DNA of 64,000 nucleotides from Spirometra erinaceieuropaei. Taxonomy: Eukaryota > Platyhelminthes > Cestoda > Diphyllobothriidea > Diphyllobothriidae. Positions within the stretch are counted from its first letter, which is position 1, and the number at the start of each line of letters is the position of its first letter. The notes beneath the pieces are model-generated. The model worked only from the letters and a program-made list of their open reading frames with translations, was not told the origin of the DNA and made no database searches. Location of the stretch: contig CACRXP010000415.1 of the NCBI GenBank assembly GCA_902702965.1, positions 322,666-386,665 on the forward strand, read 5' to 3'. Shown here one piece after another: positions 47,263 through 59,485 of this stretch. The position numbers and the translations under genes are program-made.

Positions 47263-48727
47263 TCATGTCAAGGCTATCGTGTCTCCTTCGTCAAACCTGG
47301 CCAATGTTCTTCATCACTAAAACCTGAAGTAGTTGAATTATGACCAAAAGATTTCAGGGCATTTCTTGGTAAATAGGCACAATGCCACTTTTAACCGCGT
47401 AAGTTGTTTGACAAGAATGTTTCGTTAAAGTCAAGAATATTACTCACCAGTACGTACGAAAGACTTCATTGCGATTCATGATTACTACCTAACCTATGAT
47501 GAGGAGTGGTGCAGGCAACGATATAAAAACCATTGCGTGCGAGAGGCTTGTATAGGAAAAAAACTCGGACAGTTCTTCAGACAGTTAGATGTTTGTGCTC
47601 GCAGGCTTGTAGATAAGGGGACGTCGCCTAATTCCAAAAACCGACTTTTGTAATCCTTAGTTAGTATGACATGGAAATTGGCAACTCCAATTTAGGTAAG
47701 TAACGTTTTGCCAAATTCCAAGTATGGTACATAATACATCTGCCTCAACCGTAAGCCTGATAAAAGTCTACCCAATATTTGACATAAAGCGACACGGATT
47801 TCGATGGTAGGTGGTGCTGCGGAGTCCGTTTAAATGCTTGGACCAAAGATTGTGCACACAGTTTAAGGAGCTTATTTGATAAGATATTAAGATGGATAGG
47901 CAACTTCATGGAGGCAAACAATATCAAAAATTAATTTGTTTTATCGGAACCGGTGAGATTTCAGATTTGGGGAAGACTGATGTGTTTGACTTGAAAATAA
48001 GTATATTTCTAGCAGTTAGCATATTGATTTTTGTAAAAGTGTTATTTGCCTAATAATACCCGTTACACATGGCAGATATATTTTGCCCGCTGTCACATTT
48101 GGTCTCATTATTATAAATAATATTGATCTTGTGAAAGATGTAAACGTCAATGAATTGGCATATGCCTTCGCCACAAGCTCATCCAGCGAGTGCAATGCAT
48201 CTTGCCTGCATTTCTTTTGTATATTTCGAAGTTTTCTACAGACACTCTGGACAATGCCGTTAAAAATATGACCTTTGGAATGCAATAGCGCATGTACTGT
48301 CAGTGTTCTGAAGGTATGTGGGAAGTCCGCAATCGCGTCCATACCTTTCATATCAAAGTTAAAATGAGAGCTTACATATCACTGAACAGAGTAAATCAAC
48401 CTCATCCATTCACAGTTCCACAGACAGGAACATGAGTATTCTAAAATTTATACCCGAATTCGTACGAGCAGTGCACAACGTTGTTTTGCTGACATTCGTA
48501 TTTGATACATACTGTGCTTCCGGAGCATCTGAACTATTTATTTCCTGTCAAAATAGTTTCAAGAACACATTGTTTAAAGCTAATCGGTATTTAATCCAAT
48601 GTGATTAGACGTTGTGTGGGAAATTTACGGGTGGGCAGCAGGACCGACAGTCCATCTGCCACAGCACGTTGGTTGCGTAATACCAACTTAATTGCTAAAA
48701 GTTAGTTAGTAGTATATACCAGGAATT
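47263..48727. other. Spacer with a weak minus-strand exon candidate
   Basis: The minus-strand frame 48016-48351 ends in DALHSLDELVAKAYANSLTF, which resembles the end of the frame at 49761-50062 (SALSKLADLAVQAFLNNPTI), about one third identical over 23 residues. The rest does not align, so a relict duplicate exon is only a possibility. Confidence 0.25.
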
Positions 48728-48880
48728 ACATTTACTTTCAAGACAGAGGTTGATGGACAACTCCCATTTCTGGATGACCTTGTACATCAAAAGACCGACG
48801 AATCACTTCATAGATCAGTTTGTAGCAAAGAGGTGTATCCAGAGGTAACTCTTCACTTAGAGCGTAAGCAGCCTGTTATA
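48728..48880 (+). pseudogene. PLE reverse-transcriptase fragment
   Basis: A 51-codon open stretch reading FKTEVDGQLPFLDDLVHQKT, then SLHRSVCSKEVYPEVTLHLE, the conserved segment just after the RT palm of PLEs. No flanking motifs survive; it lies in a region where RT and nuclease have decayed. Confidence 0.65.
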
Positions 48881-49760
48881 TCTCCTGGTAGTATGACGCC
48901 AGTTCTGTGCGGAGTAGAACATAGACTTGATACCAGAGAACAAATTTTCTGTGTCAGTTACTCTCTGTACCCCAACTCTTAATCCTTCCGTCCGTGGCTT
49001 CGTATTCAAGGGTTCAGCCTTCGTCTGGTTTGCGCGTTACTACTGGTCTTGTCCAGAGGGCCCGCATGGGCAGGCCCTCGCGTGTTGCTGACCCCTGGAG
49101 GTCGCGCATAACTCGGCGGCATGCTAATGTCTGTCTTGCAAACGGGCTTCCTATGCGAGGTTCTCCGGCGAATTTGCGGCTCTTTGTCAGGCGTGACTTC
49201 CGTAACTAATGAGCGTCCTCGAAGCTAATATGTTGCAACATCCGTGATATTGTAGGTACTTTAAGGAGTCGCGCTGAAGTTGATTGCATATAAAGACGGA
49301 TTGGTTAAAGTCTTTCGATTTCGGCTCTTCATTCAACCCTCGCACAAACGCTGTTGTACAGCCACTAAACGTTATATCGTCACTGTCGCTACTTGCTTTT
49401 ATTTGGTAGTTTAAATTTCCTAACTAGAACTGTTCGTTCGATGGTCAACTGTATGCACCAGCGGACTCGGAGAAAAAAACAACGTGCGAAGCACTTTCTG
49501 GATGAGGATTGCGCGCTAACATAACACAAAACCATATATCCGAGCTCGCCGAAATGAAATGTATAAAAATTACTTGAATAAATCCCTGCATAAACTTCAT
49601 CCTTGATCTGGGAGATATAACAGTATCCCATGATGACGCCCTAAAGAATGTTGTTGCAAGATGCCGATTTTGCACAAGTAGCCCGTAAAGTAAAGCAGAT
49701 TTTTAGTGAAAAGTGTTGTAATATAGTGATCCCCAGACCAATGTAAAAAGCAACATGAGT
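48881..49760. other. Spacer with a GC-rich patch at 48990-49210
   Basis: The patch is clearly richer in G and C than its surroundings. It may be the worn GC-rich C-terminal extension of a PLE, as at 29330-29640 and 40500-40730, but no motif confirms this. Confidence 0.35.
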
Positions 49761-50042
49761 CTACATGTGGCATGTAATCGTTGGATTATTTAGAAAGGCC
49801 TGCACCGCAAGATCTGCGAGTTTGGAGAGAGCAGATCGCCTCCATGCATTCATTATATGCAATGCCTCTGTGACATCTTGCAATCGCTTGACGTCAGTCA
49901 AACTCGTGAACCGCAGCCCCGTAGCCCGCAACGTCTTTGCAGCTTGTCCAAGACCGTAAGCATAATGTATCTGTGCTTCTGCTTGTACCCTCTGCAAATT
50001 AACGCGGATTACGTCTCTTGCCACATAAACGTCATAGTAACC
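49761..50042 (-). CDS. Possible coding exon, helical, unrecognised
   Basis: On the minus strand an acceptor-like TGTATGTACTATTTTAG is followed by an open frame: KQGYYDVYVARDVIRVNLQR, VQAEAQIHYAYGLGQAAKTL, RLQDVTEALHIMNAWRRSAL, SKLADLAVQAF, stopping at TAG 49761-49763. The composition is protein-like (alanine, arginine and leucine with amphipathic spacing) and unlike the AT-driven frames around it. No family was recognised. No good donor is visible, so it would be a last exon. Confidence 0.35.
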   Translation of the reverse strand, partial: GYYDVYVARDVIRVNLQRVQAEAQIHYAYGLGQAAKTLRATGLRFTSLTDVKRLQDVTEALHIMNAWRRSALSKLADLAVQAFLNNPTITCHM

Positions 50043-50062
50043 CTGCTTTACCTAAAATAGTA

Positions 50063-52674
50063 CATACATTTAACTGGTCATTTGAAAAACATAAAACATT
50101 CTGCTGTAATTTACGAAGATTTTCAAGTTAAAACACATAAGTCCATTTGGTTCAGTTTTACGAGCATTTCCAAACAATCGTTTGGGACTGTGTTAAAAGC
50201 TCAAAGTCGGCGCACATTACATACATTTGTTTCAGCAGGTATTTGAAAAAGCTATATAAGTGATGTGAAGAAGCGATTTTTAAATATATAATGGATCTAG
50301 TGACGCTGGGCACGACAATCGTAGTCACTGACGAATAGCGTTTGCGTGTGTTTATTGTAACTTTGCAAATACTTTCTAACGTGATGTTAAAATGACAGGC
50401 GTTCATACCGTATTTTGAGCATAAATAGGCGTTGGAAGTAGAGACACGATGAACGGGGGGTTTCTACTGTTGCATGCCTCAAATGCAGGGCATTAAGTGT
50501 TACCTGTGCGCTTTTAGGTACGCCACCTGCAGGTAAGTATCTAGTCAACCAATATAAAAAAAAATTATTTGGAATATAAAGAGGGTAGATGCTACGCTCA
50601 GTAAATGTACGGCCTCATGAGTTAGAAATCTGAATATCGCCGTCCACAAACTCATCACCTGCTTGAGCCAACCGATATTTCCTAAAGGTTGCGAGCGAAA
50701 GCCCATCACAAATGCCCTTCGAATTAAATAAATGTACCTAGTTTAAATTACAAAGAATGAAGTACTCAGGTAAGTACGCCTCATTGAGGTTTCTGGCCGT
50801 TTGCCACTGAAAGGTTTGCTTTCCTTAATGGTCAAATCCAGTTTTCCATGATGCAGGGAATATGCAGCTCACTCGGCATACTTGCCAGAGCCTATCTTTG
50901 CTCTGTGCTTTGCAAACTTGCTATTGGCGCTTATGGCGGGTGTCTGCTTGGCCTCGGGATTGACCATGAAGGCTGCGGCTATATGCGAAACCACCGTTCC
51001 CCAGCCTTCTGGCAGCAGATGCAGTTTGATACGAAACTAACAGTCAATACTGCGTTTAATCCAGATGGGCCTATACGGCTCTTCTGCCGACAGCCCCTCT
51101 TTTTGATGGAGTTTACATTTCTGCAGATTACAACACGTATCAAAGGCGGCGGCATGCCTGTCTGTTTTCGGATGTACAAGGTGTCTGGAATGATTGATGG
51201 TGTAGTGTGCGTGACCTTTGCACAGTATCTCTGCATATGTCATTCATTAATCGGTTACAATTACACTACCCAGAATAACCATTTTTGAATAACTGCCCTC
51301 AGCGTCTTCCATGATCCGTTATTGATCTGCTCATGTAACGCCTCCTTTTAAATGTTTTTACATTTCAAATACCCATTGCTGCCGCTCTTAATACCCAAAA
51401 TCGTGTTTTCGTCTGCTTATTAGAGTTTTGTCTACCGCAAATGCGAGACATTTAAAATTGTCCATGTCAGGACGACATAACACAAGCGGGGTAAGGCTTT
51501 AATGCCAAGGATATGCTTGAGCGGAAGAGGAAATCCGCAAATAATAGTTGTTTGCCAATGTGGCCACATTTAGAATTAAAACTATGGCAGTATGTGTGAG
51601 CTATACGTGGGTGGAGAATCGGTAGACACCCTATCTGCGCGACGGTTGTCCTTTTCGTACACGGTCACGCCGAACTCTGCAGGAGGTCTGGAGTAAAAAG
51701 ACCAAAGGACGCAGGCAAACCGACAAAACGGAGACCCGCGCTAATCCGCCTAGGATGCTAATGAGAAGCATGATGAATCATAATCCGCCTAGGATAAATC
51801 TTTCGCCCTTTACTAAAGCTTTACGTGTTGGGGTGCAATAAGATGAATCTATATGGGCATTTTTGCAGCGCTTCGTTCTCGGGGCGGTTAAAGTGAACAA
51901 GAAAGTCACCCTGACAGGGCTTCTACGCGTACAATCCCAGACATATTGAGAACTTAATCACAGCTACTGAAATCGTACTGCCTTAAACTGGAAGTGCAGG
52001 AAAGAATCGCTAGCTGGCAGGGCTATTAACTACCAACCCGCCGAGTATTGTCTACCACAAATGCGAGACATTTAGATTTGTCCATGTAGTTAACGAAACG
52101 TCAGCTGTAGATATATGCCAGGCCACCACGTATGTAAATCATTATGTAGAAGGTTTAAAGTTTAGCGTCTGATTATTCTATTCTCGCCTGCCTGCACATC
52201 GACGCCGGAGTCGCCCAGTTGTCTGTTCTCCATCAGGTGAACGGCGGAGTAAACATGACGACATATGGAACGACATGCGGTGACTGGGGCTTCGTTTCTT
52301 CCCACTGTCGATGCGTACTGCCTAACAGTCATTTCGGATACAAAAATCAAGAACACACTCAGTATCTCCCGTAAACATAACTTGCCGTTGCAGAATGGAT
52401 AATAATTTTGCTGAGCAGTCTTCAGGCGTAAAACGTGCATGGGAATGTAAACCCATCGATGGGCGCCCTTAGTATTTGCTGATTCTGCTACCCACCAATG
52501 AGTTAATAGGCAAAGTGATTGCCGGTTGTCCTAGACACTATATCGAGTGTTATTTTAGCTGTCTTTTTGACGAAACATACCCATTCCTAATGTACAGAAG
52601 CGTTTAAAGAACATTTATCATTCCATACCTCAATGTATTGAAATTTAGCGGTTACCCTTTTGAATATTTTTTAA
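50063..52674. other. No supported gene
   Basis: The frame at 50848-51288 (146 codons, plus) sits in a locally GC-richer stretch, but neither strand shows a recognisable motif. Short direct repeats such as CTACC(G/A)CAAATGCGAGACATTTA recur at 51430 and 52050. Confidence 0.35.
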
Positions 52675-52692
52675 ATATATATATATATATAT

Positions 52693-52959
52693 GCATGTCG
52701 AAGTCGAATGTGTGCTTTAGGAAAGGAAGTTTATTGTGCAAATTTTCGACGCCGGTTCCCCGAGACGGAAAGCAAATGCGCCAACACAGCTAACATCTTA
52801 AGTGCACGTAAAAAATCTCTAATCGCCTGACGCTCACGCCACTAAGCGGCCGTCGTGTTTGTCAGTCCGTTCTGATTGGTCCCCTCCTCTTCCAATAAAC
52901 TTCCTTTCCCAAAGCACACATTCGACTTCGACTTATATTTCTTGGGATGCCTACCTTCC
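52693..52959. mobile_element. Short PLE-terminus relic with inverted ends
   Basis: Left end TCGAAGTCGAATGTGTGCTT with GGAAAGGAAGTTTATT, inverted at 52895-52935. The right side adds TTCTTGGGATGCCTACCTTCC, the exact complement of the end of the 42.0 kb PLE (42012-42037). GTCGAAAATTT, the hammerhead 3' half of that PLE group, is at about 52744-52756 (minus). (TA)n tracts lie at both ends (52675-52692 and 52960-52975). Confidence 0.65.
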
Positions 52960-52975
52960 AATATATATATATATT

Positions 52976-53213
52976 ATGATAGTGGGCGCTCACCGATGAG
53001 GTTACGGAACATGCTCGTTCCGTTGTGCCTTGGGGCTCATACTTAAATTGTCGCTGGCAGTCGCACAGCGACTAGTGATATATGTTGAGAAGATGATACC
53101 GACAAAGACAAGGGAGACCGGAATGGCCATTTCTGGCTTATTAGCCGTCATCAGCCAGTCATACCCAACCCCAAGTGTGGATCACTTGAGATTCGAACCC
53201 GGGATCTTTGGTC
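52976..53213 (-). repeat. Hammerhead tRNA-SINE, truncated in its head
   Basis: Minus strand: box B region, ribozyme (53116-53160) and complete tail ending at (TA)n 52960-52975. The 5' end stops at 53213 before box A, so it lacks half of its promoter. Confidence 0.8.
53116..53160 (-). ncRNA. Hammerhead ribozyme in the 53 kb SINE
   Basis: GACTGG/CCGGTC stem I, CTGATGA, GGC/GCC stem II with the C-A mismatch at its base, GAAA, ATGGCCAT, T. Confidence 0.65.
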
Positions 53214-54554
53214 CTATAAAATAGTAGTCGCGATCACGGATCTCTGACTTAATAGGAGAGCACTAAAGTTAAGAATTCTGGAAAACAATAAGAATGTGCG
53301 TTCAAATTAAGCATTAATCGGATTTGAAATGACGATGGCAACTGAACTACAAGTAGTAGCCTCAGGCCCCTTATGCATGCGTAATTAAGTCTTTGCCCTA
53401 AATATAATTACGTTTACGTTAGGCATGACATGCAAGACCATTCTTAGCTTGCTCAGTCTACTTGCATTGGTCTATCCAGGTGTTATAGTTTAAAGGAATA
53501 TTAACAGACAGATTCAATTAGTAAACAAGTCACCACTGCGTATAGAATTATTCGAATTATGGTATGCGTACCGTGTGATGCATTTCAAATCCCACGCTAG
53601 AGAAGGTCAAGTTGCATGCCATCTTAAAGTACTCTGCCTCCAGTACGAGATCAATATAGAAGCATTGGTGTACTTGTGGATCGGCTGCTGTTGTCATGTA
53701 AAGTTGGGTTTTGCTTCCTCGGCTGTACGACATGGATGCGCTGAATTCCCAAGAGCGTTCGAATCGCTTTTGAACAAACTCATGCAGTTGAAATCTCCCG
53801 CCCGAACCTGGGCATGGCGGACCGGCTTGAACACATGCAATGAAAAGAGATATCTCGTTTACTCATTTGTGTGCATGAGCCGATTCCGCGAAACTATTCA
53901 TTATTATCGAGTTCGTCTTGGCTAGGGACTTCATATAACTCCAAATCACGTAACACAGTGTCTGATGTAAAGCGGACAGGATGCGAGTAATTGGAAGTTT
54001 CTTAGGCAAACACTCTGTGTTCAGTTCAAAATGCGTCATCAGGGGGCGTCACCGCCGCGTAGGTAATGATCACGAATTCATAGTCGGTGTCGATTATTAG
54101 TGTTATAACTACATGACCGTCTATCTCCTCAGCACTGTTACACCAACCATTTTTTCCTGTATATGCGTAGGCGGTAAGCGCAGTGAGAACATTTGGCAGC
54201 ACACGTGGAGAGGCTTGAGAGGCACGGAAGCGTTTATGGAATGTGGAAATGCCAAAAGCTGGAGGGTGATCAATCTGCACTCGTGACCTTGACCGTGCAA
54301 CGTCACACATATTTTGCGACTTTTATCTGCTATGGGTAAACACACGGCGAAGTTTGCGCCTGGGCCCGTCTCACGAATAATTGCTCTATTCGCCCAAAAT
54401 GAAAGGCCCAAATTGCGACAAAAAATGGGGCTGCTTATGCGGAGTCCTACCAGATGCCATGGTTAATACATGAAATGCCCATTAGTCTATCTTAACATGG
54501 GCATGATTAATCTGCAGCGCCAACGGTAGCATTCTGTACTGCCCTATGAATGGT
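53214..54554. other. No recognisable feature
   Basis: The 116-codon frame at 53575-53925 and the overlapping minus-strand frames near 54026-54411 show nothing I recognise. Confidence 0.35.
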
Positions 54555-54775
54555 CCAGAGGCGAGCGACAAAACTATTCTACGTAAGGGAACATCTTCTT
54601 ATAAAAACAGGCGCCGATCTTCAAACTGACTCACATTTTCTAATAAAAGCGAAGAGAAGTTCGGAAAAATGGTCGGGGTAAAACAGTAAAACGCTGGAAC
54701 GCCGGATTTCGAGGGAGGATAAAATCCCGTAAAGGGCCGCTCGGCGGTATGCGATAAGCGTGGGATTTTGGATTT
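54555..54775 (+). repeat. Direct repeat, left copy, with TATA box
   Basis: Matches 55831-56043 at about 75% by eye from CAGAGGCGAGCGAC to GCGTGGGA. It contains CTTATAAAAACAGGCG, a TATA-like element. The hairpin seen in the right copy is degraded here. Confidence 0.6.
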
Positions 54776-54840
54776 TTAATAAAATGTAAACACTTTTTTG
54801 TATTACGTTTTACCGTCACATTAAATACATAAGCAGATGA

Positions 54841-55818
54841 GTAGATGTGCTAACTCATGAAATGTCAAACGAAATGCGTTCTCGTTTTGAAAAGATAAAT
54901 TGAATAAGGTTGTAAAACTAATCACGAATCAGCATTAATCTATAATGATCCGGTTACCATAGGGTGTCAGCTTTAGAAAGAACTTATTTTCCGCTGCATT
55001 CAGTATCCATAAACTGCAAAAAATGACTACTTAAGTAGCATGCACCTTTCTCACTGATTTTCGAGGCCCTTGAAAATGCAATTATATTACATGGAAAACA
55101 TAGATGAAAATATTCATTCTTTCAATTACTTAGTAGGAATTCACGTCTTCTTTCAATTTAATAATCAACACATGAGTAATATTTGGTTTTAAAAATTTTT
55201 AATTCCCGAAAAATTGTGAACCCGACCTGCTGTAACAATTCCATTCAGGGTTTCAAAACTACAAGCTGTATCTTTTCCGTGTACGGAAATCCATGTATTT
55301 GTCTACGGTGTTAAGAGGAGACTATATGAGGTTCATGAAATTAAGCAGTGGATTTGACTCATATTGTTAACTTTACAAGCTATATTCGTAAATGCAGATA
55401 CATGACGTTTCATGAACGGCCATTTAACGGTGTTACAAAATCGCGCAATAAGAAACTTTTTAAAACCGAATTTCACTCTTCTTTTGAGTATAAAATTAGA
55501 AGAAGACGTGATTTTCTACCGAATAAGTAAGGGAGTGAATATTTTTATGCATGTTTTCCATGAAATATAATTGAATTTTCATGGGCATCGAAGATCAATG
55601 AGAAAATTGCATCCTACATAAGTTTTCATTTTTTGCAGAGTATAGATCTTGCATGCAGGCGAAAATAAATTCTTTGGAACGCCAGCACCCTGAGGTAGCC
55701 GGATTATTATAGATGTATGCTGCATCATAATTCGTTTAACAATAATGCTTAATTTGTCTTTTAGAAACGAGAACGCATTTCAAAATTTTGGCTGACATTT
55801 CATAAGTTAGCAAATCTA
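54841..55818. mobile_element. ~980-bp element with ~50-bp terminal inverted repeats
   Basis: Left end GTAGATGTGCTAACTCATGA with AATGTC and GAAATGCGTTCTCGTTT; the right end, 55764-55818, is its reverse complement with a 10-base insertion. No reading frame for a transposase, so it is non-autonomous. The inside matches 60775-61395, and in part 1320-2000 and 31310-32050. The class is not clear; no convincing target-site duplication. Confidence 0.6.
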
Positions 55819-55830
55819 CGGGATATGCGT

Positions 55831-56043
55831 CAGAGACGAGCGACAAATGTGATTCACGTATAGGAACATAATCCTATAAAAACAGGCGTCGACCGTCAAA
55901 ATAATTCACATTTGCTAAGAAAAACAAAGAGGAGAGTTCAGGAAAGTGGTCGCTGTGAAGGAGAAACACCGCTCGAACACCGGATTTCAACGGATGACGA
56001 AATCCGGTAAACGACCACTCGGCTGTGTGCGATGGGCGTGGGA
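55831..56043 (+). repeat. Direct repeat, right copy, with TATA box and long hairpin
   Basis: CCTATAAAAACAGGCG is followed by a nested hairpin: AGTGGTCG (outer) with CGACCACT, and ACCGGATTTC (inner) with GAAATCCGGT around a 10-nt loop. The two repeats bracket the inverted-repeat element. Whether this is a promoter with a structured transcript or only a relic cannot be said. Confidence 0.55.
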
Positions 56044-59000
56044 GCCAATTATCTTGACCGGCACAGGAACGCATAACGACTGTTTCGCAACGGCGTGCTT
56101 CAACACCTGGCCAGTCAAGTCTTGATGCGTCCGATGCCTGTTAAATGTGATAAGCATGCAGTTGGCTCACCAAATACATCCTATAAATATTGCTACACAT
56201 GGGCAGTACACTAACTTTCTCCGACTGTCTGGATTCGGTTGTGAACCCGAAATGTCACGCTTATAAAGTAATATCCTGAAAATACGCACAGGGCCGCACG
56301 TTTTACTTCAATAGCAGTGTCGCTGCACCAAGAAACACTCTGCCTCTTGATTTCGTAAATTTATTTATGGCGTTATTCTGCACACATAGTACTTCACGCC
56401 AACTCTTTTCCTTTACAGCATCCCCTCATTTTATTCCATGCGATTGTACCACTTCCAATAACTAAATTGAAGTCTATGCTGACACGTTTGCGTCTGCAAA
56501 CATCTACATGGTTGTGAAATAAAAACTGTATAAATATTTTCCCTTTCAGTGTTTTTGGTGCGTTGGAGGTTTATCTTTGGCAAGTTTAAATTCAGTACGG
56601 AGCAGAAAAGCGTTTGAAGATTTTTCCTTAGTTACAGTTAAATGAAGCAAGCGAGTACTTGATAGTCTGAGGATGTCTCATTATAGACACTACATTGGTG
56701 AAGTATAATATGGAGCAATTGATAAAACAGTAGCGAATAAGGCACCAAAAATAAGGAAAAATAATCGCGAATTAGTTAAAAATTACATACACAGAACATT
56801 TGCGTAGAAGTTGTTAATATGCAACACCAGGATCATCGTCAACTGCAAGATGATTTCCTTGCGCGACATGAGTTAACCGACTGAGGTGTCAGCTGTGTGT
56901 TTATTAATTAATATCCACTGAGATACGCGACTGCCCCTTCAACCAGTTAACTCACATGGTTACAAAGGCGCATGGTATTGGCAGAGCAGTTTGTAGACAT
57001 ATGTCTCTTGCTTCACCAATCTTCAAACCCCACGCAATTAAGTGTCTTCCACATTTTCAGCAGAACATACATTTTGCCTGTAGTACATCTTAGGCGATTG
57101 CAAGATACTTAATATTTGCCAATGTCTTTTAAAAAAACTGTATTTCTGTTCAATAATTCGTCTTGTTTAATGAACACGTTTGAGGGATTTCCTGATAAGA
57201 TCATATTTTTAAAACATTTTACAGTGTTGGCGGCATCTACGTGTATTATATCGAGCCAGATTACGCGGAAAATGAGGGTAACGCAAAAGTATATGTTTAT
57301 TTATCAATGTGTTGCCTGTTGCATATATATATGATATTATTCGAAATCCTATACAAAACTACTTCAAGTAATTGGTGTTTAAGAGCTTCGAAGGTACGAG
57401 TTCGATTTAGTCATTTATATTGAAATTGTGTCAACACGCCCGGGTAATCTACGTGAATTTTTTCACTAATGTAAAGGTTTGTAGAGGTTGAGTTAATTCC
57501 GTTTTTCCAGACATCGATCCTTAAGAAAGCCGCAGGGAACAGCGTCGGTCGATGTCTGACAGGGCTGGCGTGGGGACTAATTGAAGCCAGTATTTAACTT
57601 AGCGCAAACCAGATTGGCATCTTTGAGCAACTGCACTGATTCCGCTTTTATATGAACTGATCTTTTGAGATAGCATCGACAAAAACCTTCGGCTACTCTT
57701 TGAGTGAGCTGACGGTTAGATTGGTGAAAATTACTAAATTGTTAACAATTTGGTGATTAACCGAGAGATGGAGGTTCAAGAACAGTGTCCAGTAGGTGTT
57801 TTTTTCATCATCCCCGCCATCATCGGGTGGTTTTAAGCTGCGTCGAAATCCGCCACTAGCAGCTACAGAGCCTGCATTCAAGGTCGAAGTGCATGCATCA
57901 ATGAACTATTTGAGCCTTGGCACACTCCTCATTTTTGCATCACCTTGAGTGGCTAACTGTCATCTGCCTTGTTGACAATGATACATCCTGTCTTTACTTC
58001 CCCTTCTGATAGTGGGATTAGACTCTATATGATTAGACATGCTGGTCATAGATTGGGCCGACTATGCCCGCCCAAAGAATTCCCCTAAAATACCCTTCTA
58101 TTTTGTTTGATGTCCGACCCGTTTCACCAATGTGGTATATTTTCTTCAATCATGTAAGTAGGCAGATGCTTGGATGTACACATCTAAATATTCCGTAGCA
58201 GTCCACACAAATATCAAATTCCTTCAGGCTATGCGTAAGGTTAATGATGGGTCCTGCCGATGCCAATTCTGTCAGCCGTCTGCGCGGCCTCACAGAACCA
58301 TGAGAAATGGAAGCAGTTCAAAGTGCAAACGGAAATGCCCATAATCCATGGATGACTGTCATTCACGCAGCTGTCTTTCGGAAATATGTGTGCGGCATTT
58401 ATAAACTGCCCATGTTCTTTTTAATGTCAATATTCAATATGCAAGATACAAAAGTGGGGTTCAAATGGGCCGTAATTGAAAAAAAAAGATTGAAGCACTG
58501 CATTCTATGTCCTTTCCCTTTCAAAAGAGCGCAAACAGTTAAATAGCATAACATTTTCCATAGTTGTAAAACGTTAATTGTGACTAATTACTGCGTTAAG
58601 GGGGTACAAAAATGCATTTTGTTTCGAATTTATTTAACGATACATTTCTATAGTAGTCCTTTAAGAAATGCAGCCGCTTAATCCGTTGGTCTCTCAGCGT
58701 GATAAATCTCTGATAAGATAATGACATAAATTCAGCGCAAGTACCCCATTGCAACTGAATTAGGTGTGATGTAACTAGCCGTTGTAATAAGTGGTAACTA
58801 CAGACTGGTGTAAGAAATGTTTTCGACAATTTTCTATGGCGATTTAAAGTATATGCAAGTGCAGAGTGTAAGTTCACACGTAATATGAACCCTTACATAG
58901 CCTGCACATGGATACATTTGCAAAACTTTACTATTATATCTTACTCCTCTTTTGCATTTACGTTGACATCCGCTTTGTTTGCGAATGATGTAAAATTAAG

Positions 59001-59209
59001 GCCCGCATTACTATATGTAGCAGTTTTGGGTTGCTGCATTTAGCCTACTGAGTAAAGTAAATGGTAAATTAGTTTCAATATAATTTTGAAAGTTCTACCG
59101 GCTAGATCGCACTTGGTAGCCTGGCCCCGTATTACAGGTGTAAGGGTTTTTTACTGGGGTTATTTTGTGGGGCTCCATAATCACATCTGACCCATTTGGC
59201 ATCTTATTT
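56044..59209. other. No recognisable gene
   Basis: AT-rich spacer; short frames near 57116-57423 and 58307-58877 lack features. A TA tract lies at 57320-57333. Confidence 0.4.
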
Positions 59210-59485
59210 ACTTTTGAGGTTAGGATAACGGTATCAGTTAATGGTTTCCGATTTTCGGATTAGGTTTATGCCTTTAGGGTTAAGTTTTCGGGTTACGGTT
59301 AGGGTTTGAGCGTACGATTATGCTTCAGTTTTACGGATAGGTTTTGCAGTTACGGTTTTCCTAAGAAATAAGGTAACGTTCACGATTTCGGTTAAATTAA
59401 GGGTTGTCGTGAGGGTTAGCGGTTAACGTTAAACGTTGAGGTCAGGGTTAGGGTTAAGGATAGGATTACGGTTAAGGTCGCTGTC
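59210..59485 (+). repeat. Degenerate telomere-like hexamer tract
   Basis: Many variants of TTAGGG and GGTTAGGGTT (also GGTTACGGTTAGGGTT) in one orientation over about 275 bp, with substitutions throughout. TTAGGG is the usual animal telomere unit. It is an old internal tract or a minisatellite of that sequence. Confidence 0.65.

Noticed and set aside
54555..56043. LTR retrotransposon
   Set aside because: The direct repeats are similar in size to short LTRs, but there is no TG...CA ending, primer site or polypurine tract, and the inside has its own terminal inverted repeats.
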